Shown in pieces: positions 56,390-64,000 of a DNA stretch of 64,000 bases. Made by a program: the position numbers and the translations under genes. Numbering within the stretch: position 1 is the first letter of the stretch; each line of letters opens with the position of its first letter. Source of the DNA: Plebeiibacterium sediminum (GTDB lineage Bacteria > Bacteroidota > Bacteroidia > Bacteroidales > Marinilabiliaceae); NCBI RefSeq assembly GCF_026013605.1, contig NZ_JAPDPJ010000035.1, forward strand, positions 1 to 64,000. Reading direction: 5' to 3'. The notes below the pieces were generated by a model. The model was not told the DNA's origin. It saw only the letters and a list, made by a program, of their open reading frames with translations, and searched no databases.

Positions 56390-57685
56390 ATGAATCAGGA
56401 TATAAAAATTGCAATTATTGGATTAGGTTATGTAGGACTTCCTTTAGCCGTAGCGTTTGCAAAAAAATACCCTACTGTTGGTTTTGATATTAATACAAAA
56501 AGAGTTAATGAAATAAATAAGGGTAAGGACCTTACCATGGAGGTTGACCTTGAGGCTTTAAATAATGTTCTTTTCAGTAAAACTGAAAATAGTGGATTAT
56601 CAGTAACATCAGAAATTCAGGCCATTAAAAAATGTAACTATTATATTGTTACCATTCCAACCCCTATCGACAAAAACAATTATCCTGATCTGACTCCATT
56701 AACAATGGCCACTAAAACGGTTGGCGAAGTTTTAAAAAAAAACGACTTTGTCATTTACGAATCAACAGTTTACCCGGGAGCAACTGAAGAAATGTGTATT
56801 CCAATCCTGGAAAACAAAAGTGGTTTAACATGTAATGAAGATTTTCATGTAGGCTATTCTCCTGAAAGAGTTAATCCTGGTGACAAACACCATACGCTCA
56901 CCAAAATTTTAAAAGTAACTTCTGGTTCAACTCCTGAAGCAGCAGAAAAAGTAGACCAGTTGTATCAATCTGTAATTGTTGCCGGAACATACAAAGCACC
57001 TTCTATAAAAGTAGCTGAAGCAGCCAAGGTAATTGAAAATTGTCAACGCGATATTAACATAGCTTTTGTAAACGAATTGGCAAAAATTTTTAATACACTA
57101 AATATCGATACACATGACGTACTGCAAACAGCCGGCACAAAATGGAACTTTCTTTCTTTTAAACCTGGCTTAGTTGGTGGGCACTGCATTGGTGTAGATC
57201 CTTATTACCTTGCTCATAAAGCCCTGGAGTGTGGCCACAACCCTGAAATAATTCTTGCAGGCCGAAGAATGAACGATGGTATGGGTTCATGGATTGCTGC
57301 TCAGGTGGTAAAATTAATGATACATAAAAATCAGGCAATTAAAGATAGCAAAGTGCTTTGTTTAGGAATTACATTTAAAGAAAACTGCCCGGATATCAGA
57401 AATACCAAGGTTATTGATGTAATTAACGAATTAAAAGATTTTGGTTGCAACGTTGATGTCTTCGATCCATGGGCTCAACCTGAAGATGTATATGATGAAT
57501 ATGGATTTAAAAACATCAATAATCATAGTGAATTAGAAAAAAATACGTATAATGCTATTATATTAGCTGTGGCACACACCAAATTTCAAGATCTTGAGCT
57601 TGAAGCTTATGTGAAAAATAAAAATGCGGTGATATATGATATAAAATCAGTATTACCTAAAAATATCGTTGACAATCGTTTATAA
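56390..57685 (+). CDS. UDP-N-acetyl sugar 6-dehydrogenase (TviB/WbpO-like)
   Basis: The 431-residue protein is a UDP-glucose/GDP-mannose dehydrogenase family enzyme. It has the NAD motif IAIIGLGYVGLPLAVAF, the centre ESTVYPGATEE and the segment SPERVNPGD. The catalytic Cys is in GGHCIGVDPYYLAHKA, and the C-terminal UDP-binding domain contains GITFKENCPDIRNTKVIDV. The GHCIGVDPYYL form is typical of enzymes acting on UDP-GlcNAc or UDP-GalNAc rather than UDP-glucose. It supplies uronic acid sugars for the surface polysaccharide. Confidence 0.92.
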   Translation: MNQDIKIAIIGLGYVGLPLAVAFAKKYPTVGFDINTKRVNEINKGKDLTMEVDLEALNNVLFSKTENSGLSVTSEIQAIKKCNYYIVTIPTPIDKNNYPDLTPLTMATKTVGEVLKKNDFVIYESTVYPGATEEMCIPILENKSGLTCNEDFHVGYSPERVNPGDKHHTLTKILKVTSGSTPEAAEKVDQLYQSVIVAGTYKAPSIKVAEAAKVIENCQRDINIAFVNELAKIFNTLNIDTHDVLQTAGTKWNFLSFKPGLVGGHCIGVDPYYLAHKALECGHNPEIILAGRRMNDGMGSWIAAQVVKLMIHKNQAIKDSKVLCLGITFKENCPDIRNTKVIDVINELKDFGCNVDVFDPWAQPEDVYDEYGFKNINNHSELEKNTYNAIILAVAHTKFQDLELEAYVKNKNAVIYDIKSVLPKNIVDNRL

Positions 57686-57830
57686 ATTTCACATCTCACC
57701 TCCTGTTCATGAGGAACATCCAAAGAATAAGAGAGAAATGGTTCATAATCCAAAATAAAATAACCAAATTAACAAATCAACGAATAAGCATATAACAAAT
57801 AACAGTCTGTATAATCAACAACATACAAAA

Positions 57831-58799
57831 ATGGAAAAAATACTAATTACAGGAACAGCAGGTTTTGTAGGCTTTCACCTTACACAGGAGTTAAGCAAAT
57901 ACAACTTTGATATTGTAGGTATCGATACCATCAATGCATATTATGATGTAAACCTGAAATTAGATCGCTTACAACAACTAAAAAGCCTTAGTAATTTCCG
58001 TTTTTATACCATGAGCATCTGCGATAAAGATGCTTTGGATGATTTGTTTAAGAAAGAAAAGTTCGATTATGTAATTAACCTTGCCGCACAGGCAGGAGTA
58101 CGTTACAGCATCGAAAAACCTTATAAATACATCGACAGTAACCTGATTGGTTTCATCAACATACTGGAAGCTTGTCGTAATTACCCTGTAAAGCATTTGA
58201 TCTATGCCTCTTCCAGTTCGGTTTATGGCAATTCGGATCAGATTCCTTTTTCCACAGAAAACAAAACTGATGAACCGGTTTCTCTATATGCTGCTACCAA
58301 AAAAGCTAATGAGGTAATGGCACATAGCTACAGTAACCTATATAAAATTCCAACTTCTGGCTTACGCTTTTTTACGGTATATGGACCTTGGGGACGTCCG
58401 GATATGGCTTATTTCTCCTTCACTAAAAACATTATTGAAGGAAATACCATCAAAGTCTTCAATCATGGAAAAATGAAACGTGATTTTACTTTTGTAGATG
58501 ACATCACTAAGGCCATTAAAGAACTGATTTATGTAATTCCTCAAGGAGAAACGCCTTATGAATTATACAACATCGGAAACCACAACCCTGTAGAATTAGG
58601 ATACTTTATTGAAACACTGGAAAAATTGATTGGAAAAGAAGCCAATAAAGAATATCTCCCCATGCAAAAAGGAGATGTGGTGGCCACCTATGCCGACACA
58701 GAACAACTCCGAAATGCAACAGGTTTCAACCCCAACACTCCTCTTGAAGAAGGGTTGAAAAGGTTTGTAGATTGGTACCGCGAATACTACAATTGTTAA
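57831..58799 (+). CDS. NAD-dependent epimerase, UDP-glucuronate 4-epimerase-like
   Basis: The 322-residue short-chain dehydrogenase/reductase has the NAD motif ILITGTAGFVGFHL, the active-site segment YASSSSVYGN and the YxxxK motif (LYAATKKANE). The blocks RFFTVYGPWGRPDMA and MKRDFTFVDDI match UDP-glucuronate 4-epimerases (CapI/LspL-like), which make UDP-galacturonate. It follows the dehydrogenase gene, 145 bp away, on the same strand. Confidence 0.92.
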   Translation: MEKILITGTAGFVGFHLTQELSKYNFDIVGIDTINAYYDVNLKLDRLQQLKSLSNFRFYTMSICDKDALDDLFKKEKFDYVINLAAQAGVRYSIEKPYKYIDSNLIGFINILEACRNYPVKHLIYASSSSVYGNSDQIPFSTENKTDEPVSLYAATKKANEVMAHSYSNLYKIPTSGLRFFTVYGPWGRPDMAYFSFTKNIIEGNTIKVFNHGKMKRDFTFVDDITKAIKELIYVIPQGETPYELYNIGNHNPVELGYFIETLEKLIGKEANKEYLPMQKGDVVATYADTEQLRNATGFNPNTPLEEGLKRFVDWYREYYNC

Positions 58800-58912
58800 T
58801 TTGCCTATCTGTTGATTCGCCAATTTGAAAACAAATGAACAAATAGACAGTGAAACGAATGAACAGTAAAACAAATATACGCATCAACTAATAAGCATAT
58901 AACCACATTACA

Positions 58913-60346
58913 ATGTCCAAACGTAAAAAAACAAATAAACAACCTCAACAACTAAGCCCGGAGAAATATATTCGTCAAAAAGCCCGAACGCTGCCTGTAT
59001 TGGAGTGTTGGGTAAATGAAGATTGGAATCAAACCAAAATAGCGAATATTACTGTCGCACGTAAACATAGTAATGGAAACATCTCATCGGCGAGTTATTT
59101 AGTTGATCTTTATTGCTTAGGAGTAAAGGACACTGGATTTCAGTTTAATATCAGCCCACTTGATTACGAAGAGTTTCTGGAAGAAATGCATAGCGTTTAT
59201 GAGTTTATTAAAATAGACTACAAACTGGCACATAATATTATTTTTGCAGGATATGAATTTGCGCTGAATATAGACATAAATCCACACGCGGAATTTTCTA
59301 AAACAACCATGTACTTCCTCGAAGAGGACAATGATAATGTAGATTTGATTGACATTGAATGTGGACAAAATGGCAAACCTGTCGTTATCAAAAACTCAGA
59401 CAATTTTAAAGAGGCTAGCATATTATTCAATCGTTTAAGCGAATCATTAGGTTCTGATCAGATCATTCTAAAAGATGAAAGCAGCCCTTTTGATGGTGAT
59501 CATGAATGGGACGATGATTCAGATGAAAAAGACGATATTTTATACGACTTGATATACGATGATCCCGAAACAGAAAGGGAGATTGACATCAATAATCTCA
59601 AGAGACTCCTGAATAAGGAATATAACGACAATGAGGAAGAGGAATCAGGTAAAGATTTGGCCATTATAACAGACCGACTGTTTTACAATTACTTTGGTAT
59701 TGACCAGGTTGAAGACGCCAGAGATCGCATCTTTGGAATGTTCGATATGGATATCATGGCTACTTTTCCAGAACAACTCATTGGCTTTGATCAGGATAAT
59801 TCTCCGGAACAACTTGAAAAACTATTAATATGTATTGATGAGATTGAAGAAGCTGAAGATCCGGAAGTTATCAAACAGAAGATTAAAGAATTTCCTGATA
59901 TTCCTTATTTTAAATACATATTAATTAAAGAACTGGAGTTTAGTGCAACAACAAAAGAGGAAGTTAAGGAGTTATTAACTCAAATCCAATCCTATAGAAA
60001 AGAGCATCCCGATTATCGTCTACTTGAAGTTCTCGAGGATAAAGTGATCATGATGAATGAGGGTGAAAGCAAACTAATAAAACCACTCTTAGAAACAGAA
60101 CAGGAGGATATTCTCTATGCGCTTTATAAGGAACGAGATGCATTGCACCCTATTGAATTTTTTGAAATCATAAATGCCATTGCAGAATACTATATTTCAC
60201 AACAGGATTTTCTAAATCTCGATGCCCTGCTATACGCTCTGTATGCAGATTTCCCTGATTCAGAAGATCTCTATCATCACCTGAGCATCAAAAACATCTT
60301 TATGAAAACACTGCTTTGCTCTTCGGTGTATATGGACAAAGAATAA
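58913..60346 (+). CDS. Conserved hypothetical protein in the polysaccharide locus
   Basis: The 477-residue protein has no signal peptide. Near the start it has a recognisable conserved stretch: ARTLPVLECWVNEDWNQTKI, then VARKHSNGNISSASYLVDLYCLGVKDTGF. An acidic middle (about 195-245, with many Asp and Glu) and a helical C-terminal region follow. I do not know a function for this family. Its place between sugar-nucleotide genes and the export permease may be accidental. It is an intact ORF. Confidence 0.75.
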   Translation: MSKRKKTNKQPQQLSPEKYIRQKARTLPVLECWVNEDWNQTKIANITVARKHSNGNISSASYLVDLYCLGVKDTGFQFNISPLDYEEFLEEMHSVYEFIKIDYKLAHNIIFAGYEFALNIDINPHAEFSKTTMYFLEEDNDNVDLIDIECGQNGKPVVIKNSDNFKEASILFNRLSESLGSDQIILKDESSPFDGDHEWDDDSDEKDDILYDLIYDDPETEREIDINNLKRLLNKEYNDNEEEESGKDLAIITDRLFYNYFGIDQVEDARDRIFGMFDMDIMATFPEQLIGFDQDNSPEQLEKLLICIDEIEEAEDPEVIKQKIKEFPDIPYFKYILIKELEFSATTKEEVKELLTQIQSYRKEHPDYRLLEVLEDKVIMMNEGESKLIKPLLETEQEDILYALYKERDALHPIEFFEIINAIAEYYISQQDFLNLDALLYALYADFPDSEDLYHHLSIKNIFMKTLLCSSVYMDKE

Positions 60347-60403
60347 TCTATAAAATAGGGTAACCTCAAAGTACAATAAGAAAAATATATTCAGTAGAAA
60401 GGC

Positions 60404-60477
<74 letters not shown>

Positions 60478-60485
60478 TAATTCTC

Positions 60486-60566
60486 CTCGAAGCAAAACAC
60501 TCCCCTACTTTTAAAGGAGGGGTGGCAGATACGAGGCACGAGTTTCTGACGGGGTGGTTTAAAAAA
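60486..60566. repeat. Palindromic intergenic repeat with CCCCT/AGGGG stem
   Basis: CCCCTACTTTT and AAAGGAGGGG form a near-palindrome at 60502-60522, followed about 25 bp later by GACGGGGTGG. Repeats with these parts are widespread in Bacteroidota as far as I recall. The stretch just before it resembles that before the upxY promoter ('acaaagcactccc' at 55285 compared with 'gcaaaacactccc' here). Confidence 0.55.
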
Positions 60567-60599
60567 GTTGATCTGTGAAATTTCGCATTAATTGACTAA

Positions 60600-60775
60600 G
60601 TCGAACATTGTTCCACGGATAAAACAAAATTGCAGAGCAATTAAAATCCTGTCAATCATGTTAATCCTGTCCAGTATAATTGCGAAGCAATATAATCTGA
60701 TAAATCTGTGGACAAGGTAAACCGCAAAGAACGCTAAGACATTTTCGCAATAAACACTAAGAAAAATATATTCTG
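60600..60775. repeat. Degenerate repeat type R2, copy 1
   Basis: It holds the ordered motifs 'attgcagagcaatt', 'aaaatcctgtcaatc', 'gttaatcctgtcca', 'aattgcgaagcaat', 'ctgtggacaaggtaaaccgc' and 'aaagaacgctaag'. The same chain recurs at 61804-62190 and 62930-63250. It contains small hairpins such as ATTGCGAAGCAAT. Confidence 0.8.
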
Positions 60776-60782
60776 TAGACAT

Positions 60783-60856
60783 TCAGCAGTAGACTGATAA
60801 CTGTAGACTGTTGACTAAAGACTAAAGACTGAGGACTGAGAACTGCGAACTGAAAA
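60783..60856. repeat. CAGT-heptad element 7 (mostly right arm)
   Basis: One CAGT unit (CAGCAGT) is followed by about eight ACTG/ACTA heptamers (ACTGATA, ACTGTAG, ACTGTTG, ACTAAAG, ACTGAGG). Confidence 0.75.
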
Positions 60857-60923
60857 AGAACTACTTAGAACAACAAACCTAAACATTGAAAAACTTTAAA
60901 GTCAAAAACAACATAAAAACCTA

Positions 60924-60978
60924 TTGTATATAACGAAACAAAACTATTTTTGCACCGTATTTTCCCGGAGAGTCGGTG
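60924..60978 (+). promoter_or_regulatory. Orphan promoter followed by a hairpin
   Basis: TTG (60924-60926), an 18-nt spacer and TATTTTTG (60945-60952) fit the Bacteroidota promoter consensus. CACCG (60953-60957) pairs with CGGTG (60974-60978), followed by six Ts. No ORF starts directly after it; the first supported gene is at 61221. It may be an attenuated promoter for the downstream part of the polysaccharide locus. Confidence 0.5.
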
Positions 60979-61022
60979 TTTTTTATGTAATTCACCATGC
61001 CGGAGGCGTGCCCATGAGTAAG

Positions 61023-61094
61023 TGAGCAGAAGGCTGTCAACAGAAGGCTGTGGACAATAGACAATAAGCTATTATCTAAAACTGAAGACTGAAG
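61023..61094. repeat. CAGT-heptad element 8 (degenerate)
   Basis: Units of the family (GCAGAAGGCTGT repeated twice, then ACTGAAG twice) are eroded. The left arm is of the form CAGA and the right arm is ACTGAAG. Confidence 0.5.
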
Positions 61095-61220
61095 ATTATA
61101 AGCTGTTTGCAGATAAATAAACAGATATAAAATCAACACATAATCAATAGTGATAAGAAAAGCTACACAAAACACTTTTGACTAATTTTATGTATCTTAA
61201 CCAACATTAAATCTATAGTT

Positions 61221-61460
61221 ATGCATACTTTAAAATTAAAGATACACGACAAAGCTTATAAACATTTTATTTGGTTTCTCAGTAAGTTTAGTAAAGATGA
61301 AATAGAGATCATTAGGGAAGATGAAACCTATTTTGAAACACAGCAATTCTTACAAAATGAATTAAATGAAATGAATGAAGGTAAAGTCAATTATCTATCA
61401 ATTGATGATCTGGATTCTTTATTGGAAGATAAAATTAAATCCCATGAAAAGAACTTGTAA
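61221..61460 (+). CDS. Antitoxin-like protein of a ParE-type pair
   Basis: The 79-residue protein (MHTLKLKIHDKAYKHFIWFLSKFSKDE...) has the size and acidic, helical C-terminus (YLSIDDLDSLLEDKIKSHE) of antitoxins paired with RelE/ParE toxins. It precedes the toxin gene by 61 bp on the same strand. It should bind and neutralise the toxin. Degenerate R2 repeats lie on both sides of the pair. Confidence 0.7.
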   Translation: MHTLKLKIHDKAYKHFIWFLSKFSKDEIEIIREDETYFETQQFLQNELNEMNEGKVNYLSIDDLDSLLEDKIKSHEKNL

Positions 61461-61521
61461 TCATTTATGATAAAAATTATTTAAGAATTTCATGTGGCAA
61501 TAAAAATCAGATTTTAAACAG

Positions 61522-61803
61522 ATGAAAATAGTATTTAAGGAATCATTTGTTAGTAGATTAGAGCATCAGGTTGATTTTATTGCATTAGATAGTCCGTCAA
61601 GAGCACGTAAATTTAAAAATGAATTAATTAGTAAACTAAAAGGTATTTCTAAAAATCCAAACCTTTGTAGGAAGTCAATATATTTTGAAGATGCTAACAT
61701 AAGAGATTTCATATTTAAAGGATATACTATTGTTTTTCGTATCAACAATGAGGTTATTGAAGTATTTGGATTTGTAAAATATCAGGAAAAACCTTTATTG
61801 TAA
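61522..61803 (+). CDS. RelE/ParE-family toxin
   Basis: The 93-residue protein has the ParE fold pattern: start MKIVFKESFVSRLEHQVDFI, centre SRARKFKNELISKLKGISKNP, then strands IRDFIFKGYTIVFRINNEV. ParE/RelE proteins poison gyrase or cleave mRNA. It is the downstream partner of the antitoxin gene. Its stop codon TAA (61801-61803) falls exactly at the start of an R2 repeat copy (taatctgtgtaatc). Confidence 0.82.
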   Translation: MKIVFKESFVSRLEHQVDFIALDSPSRARKFKNELISKLKGISKNPNLCRKSIYFEDANIRDFIFKGYTIVFRINNEVIEVFGFVKYQEKPLL

Positions 61804-62190
61804 TCTGTGTAATCTATACAAGGTAAACCGCAAAGAGCTCGAAGATATTTTCACAAAGCACACAAAGCACACCAAGCAAAAAATTCGTGACTATTAGTGC
61901 AATTAGTGGACAAAAAACAAAATTGCAGAGCAATTAAAATCCTGTCAATCACGTTAATCCTGTCCAATATAATTGCGTTGCAATATAATCTGTTAAATCT
62001 GTGGACTAGGTAGACCGCAAAGAACACTAAGACTTTATCGCAAAGTACACTAAGTAACAAGTTAAAAGTTTAATTAATTCGTGATAATTAGCGGTAATTG
62101 ACTACGTCGAACGTTGTTTCGATGACCAACACAATATTGCGAAGCAATAAAAATCATGTAAATCCTGTCTAATAAAAAACAGTCAATAGG
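61804..62190. repeat. Degenerate repeat type R2, copies 2 and 3
   Basis: Two tandem diverged copies of the R2 chain fill this stretch: 'aaaccgcaaagagctcgaagat', 'gtggacaaaaaacaaaattgcagagcaatt', 'aatcctgtcaatc', 'cgttaatcctgtcc', 'aaccgcaaag/accgcaaagaacactaag', then 'gtcgaacgttgtttcg' and 'attgcgaagcaat'. No gene is seen up to 62330. Confidence 0.78.
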
Positions 62191-62330
62191 CTTTCAACAA
62201 ACTGACAAATCAACAAATTATCATTTTTATTAATCTGTGAATATTCGTGTTAATTCTATGACCAACACAATGTTTCTAAGCAATAGAAAAAGTATCTTTA
62301 TGAATTACAGTTTAATTTAAATGCTAAGCC

Positions 62331-62579
62331 ATGAATGCAGCCGAACTTAAATTAGAAATATTTAGACAAGTTGATAGATTAGACAAATCAAATCTTGAAG
62401 CTATTTACGGAATACTTATGAATTACATTAATAATCAGTATGATATATCTGAATGGAATTCACTATCTGACGAACAACAAAAAGGTATTTATACGGCTAT
62501 TGATGAATTAGAAAATGGCAGGCATATTTTAAATGAAGATATAATCGAAAAATATAAGAAAAGATACTCCAATGAATAA
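62331..62579 (+). CDS. Antitoxin of a second RelE/ParE-type pair
   Basis: The 82-residue protein has the form of antitoxins next to RelE/ParE toxins: helical start LKLEIFRQVDRLDKSNLEAIYGILMNYI and the acidic end WNSLSDEQQKGIYTAIDELENGRHILNEDI, a frequently seen antitoxin signature. Its last codons overlap the toxin start by 8 bp, so the two are translationally coupled. Confidence 0.85.
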   Translation: MNAAELKLEIFRQVDRLDKSNLEAIYGILMNYINNQYDISEWNSLSDEQQKGIYTAIDELENGRHILNEDIIEKYKKRYSNE

Positions 62580-62871
62580 ACAAATAATCTGGTCTCCTTC
62601 ATCTGAAAAAGATTTTGAAGACATATTGGATTATTTAAGTAGAAAATGGAGTAAAAATGTTGCATACCAATTTATAATAAAAACAGAAATACTGTTAAAT
62701 CAAATTGCCAACAACCCAAAGCAATTTCCAATAATAAATAAACAGTTAAAAGTTAGAAAGTGTGTATTAACAAAACACAATTCTTTATATTATAAAATTA
62801 CAACAAATCATATTGAGATTATTAGAATTTATGATACCCGACAAAATCCCAACGATTTAATTTTAAAATAG
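62572..62871 (+). CDS. RelE/ParE-family toxin
   Basis: The 99-residue protein has the ParE/RelE pattern: IIWSPSSEKDFEDILDYLSRKWSKNVAYQF, then QIANNPKQFPIINKQLKVRKCVLTKHNSLYYKI and the final RIYDTRQNP, typical of type II toxins. It overlaps the antitoxin gene by 8 bp. It is not homologous in detail to the first toxin, so these are two separate modules. Confidence 0.9.
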   Translation: MNKQIIWSPSSEKDFEDILDYLSRKWSKNVAYQFIIKTEILLNQIANNPKQFPIINKQLKVRKCVLTKHNSLYYKITTNHIEIIRIYDTRQNPNDLILK

Positions 62872-62929
62872 CTAGGTAAACACCAGGATCAGATTCAATA
62901 AAATTGAAGAGTAAAATGAAAACCTGCTA

Positions 62930-63250
62930 ATCTTGTTATTCCAGTCTATTAAAAGTGCGCAGCAATATAATCTGACTTATCTATGTAATCTGTGGACAAG
63001 TTAAACCGCAAAGAGCTTGAAGACATTTTCGCAAAGAACACAAAGCAAAAAATAGTACTCAAAAAATTCGTGATTATTAGTGTAATTAGTGGACAAGAAA
63101 CAAAATTGCAGAGCAATTAAAATCCTGTCAATCATATTAATCTTGTCTAGTATAATTGCGCAGCAATACAATCTGACTTATCTGTGTAATCTGTGGACAA
63201 GGTAAACCGCAAAGAGCTCGAAGACATTTTCACAAAGCACACTAAGAAAA
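62930..63250. repeat. Degenerate repeat type R2, copies 4 and 5
   Basis: Two more diverged R2 copies: 'gctaatcttgttattccagtcta', 'gtaatctgtggacaagttaaaccgc', 'aaagagcttgaagacattttcgc' and then again 'aattgcagagcaatt', 'aatcctgtcaatcat', 'gtggacaaggtaaaccgcaaagagctcgaag'. They separate the second toxin-antitoxin pair from the ABC permease. Confidence 0.78.
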
Positions 63251-63258
63251 AAAATATG

Positions 63259-63340
63259 CAGTCGGCAGTAAGCAGTAGACAGTCAACAGTATGCAGTCGG
63301 CAGTAGACTGTGAACTGAAGACTGAAAACTAGAGACTAAA
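63259..63340. repeat. CAGT-heptad element 9
   Basis: Left arm 63259-63305 (CAGTCGG, CAGTAAG, CAGTAGA, CAGTCAA) and right arm 63306-63340 (ACTGTGA, ACTGAAG, ACTGAAA). It ends about 20 bp before the ATG of the ABC permease gene. Confidence 0.88.
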
Positions 63341-63358
63341 AATTAGCAAATAAAACAA

Positions 63359-64000
63359 ATGGAAGATTACGACTTAATCATACGCCCCAAACGCCATGCG
63401 TTCGACATTAACTTTAAAGAAATATGGGCATACCGCGACTTACTACGCATGTTTGTAAAGCGTGATATCATCACCGTATACAAACAAACTGTACTTGGCC
63501 CCATCTGGTTTATTGTGCAACCCATCATGACAACATTAATCTATATCGTTGTATTTGGTAACATTGCAAAAATATCTACCGATGGCGTACCACAACCACT
63601 ATTTTATTTAGCAGGAATCACCATTTGGAATTACTTTGCAGAAAGCTTTAACACTACAGCTAAAACCTTTACCGAAAATGCCAATATCTTTGGAAAAGTC
63701 TATTTCCCTCGATTGATTATGCCATTTGCCAAAGTAACCAGTGGCCTTATCAAATTCGGCATACAGTTTATACTGTTTATGGGTGTATATTCATATTATA
63801 TTTTCACAGGTAACGCTACTGTAAATCCGAACTGGAATATTGCTTTATTGCCAGTTTACATTATGCTTATGGCAGCATACGGTCTGGGAGCAGGTATCAT
63901 CTTTACCAGTTTAACCACCAAGTATCGCGATTTAACATTTTTATTGGCTTTTGGTGTACAATTACTCATGTATGCCAGTCCGGTAATTTACCCGGTCAGC
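63359..64000 (+). CDS. ABC-2 type polysaccharide exporter permease (partial)
   Basis: The reading frame starts at ATG 63359 (MEDYDLIIRPKRHAFDINFKEIWAYRDLLRMF) and is open to the window end (214 codons), so the C-terminus is missing. The sequence has the Wzm/TagG type pattern (FVKRDIITVYKQTVLGPIWFIVQPIMTTLIYIVVFG) with four to five transmembrane helices in the visible part. It should export a lipid-linked polysaccharide together with an ATPase expected downstream. A CAGT-heptad element lies immediately upstream. Confidence 0.92.
   Translation, partial: MEDYDLIIRPKRHAFDINFKEIWAYRDLLRMFVKRDIITVYKQTVLGPIWFIVQPIMTTLIYIVVFGNIAKISTDGVPQPLFYLAGITIWNYFAESFNTTAKTFTENANIFGKVYFPRLIMPFAKVTSGLIKFGIQFILFMGVYSYYIFTGNATVNPNWNIALLPVYIMLMAAYGLGAGIIFTSLTTKYRDLTFLLAFGVQLLMYASPVIYPVS

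Noticed and set aside
60588-60782. Two similar minus-strand open frames (60588-60782 and 61851-62060)
   Set aside because: They resemble each other only because both lie in R2 repeat copies.
60966-60978. Start of a tRNA-Ser gene (GGAGAG after a promoter)
   Set aside because: Only the first six bases fit; no anticodon arm, variable arm or 3' end follows.
60921-61175. Open frame on the minus strand that looks partly protein-like (MVNYIKNTDSPGKYGAK)
   Set aside because: It runs through a degenerate CAGT element and the promoter-like region; no family was recognised, so repeat-derived coding is more likely.

Overview
The window looks like a chromosomal segment of a Bacteroidota bacterium, probably a marine Bacteroidales/Marinilabiliales-type organism; the order is an inference. 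The DNA is AT-rich, promoters fit the Bacteroidota form (-33 TTG, -7 TAnnTTTG), and Shine-Dalgarno sites are mostly absent. The gene content agrees: a subtilase with a type IX secretion-type tail, a FecI/FecR sigma/anti-sigma pair, STN/CarboxypepD_reg proteins, a TonB-dependent receptor, DUF4494 and UpxY. No rRNA, tRNA, prophage or CRISPR array was recognised.

Layout. 1-735: tandem degenerate repeats. 736-10537 (all minus): two lipoproteins, secreted subtilase, LuxR-type regulator, SSB, RlmN, ferredoxin-NADP reductase, GH10-like hydrolase. 10712-15593 (plus): LamG-endonuclease/phosphatase lipoprotein, then ECF sigma factor, FecR and an STN-CarboxypepD protein. 15636-20702: a serine-less acyl-carrier-like protein, a DUF4494 protein and a 1160-residue protein that may be a PPi-type PEP carboxykinase. 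20762-31921 (minus): TPR protein, membrane nucleotide cyclase, TonB receptor, candidate small RNA, HIT protein, sugar kinase, barrel/TPR pair. 32339-38589: FtsE, aspartate aminotransferase, Wzc-like kinase, MurB. 38722-42799 (minus): thioesterase, two MinD-type ATPases with inserted ferredoxins, two NifX-like proteins and a DUF134 regulator, interrupted by a MITE-like element and headed by a duplicated palindromic operator. 42990-54313: MATE exporter, YyaL-type protein, DUF3820, SerB, RlmL-like methyltransferase, second CarboxypepD protein, a third NifX-like protein, fumarase. 54646-64000: a four-helix-bundle gene, then the start of a surface-polysaccharide locus (UpxY, nucleotide-sugar dehydrogenase, UDP-glucuronate 4-epimerase-like enzyme, a hypothetical, two ParE-type toxin-antitoxin pairs in repeat-rich DNA, and an ABC-2 permease cut by the window end).

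How the parts connect. The ECF sigma operon and the distant CarboxypepD gene at 50163-51530 share an upstream motif (GGGGTAAAA, 10-11 nt, TTGTCTTTA), which suggests one sigma regulon controlling two paralogous envelope proteins. DUF134, NifX and MinD-ferredoxin genes form a likely metal-centre assembly or sensing operon of unknown role. From 33047 onward, and densely from 51.6 kb, intergenic DNA carries a striking repeat family: tandem heptamers of form CAGTNNN followed by their inverted complement (ACTG) arm, so each locus can fold into a long imperfect hairpin.
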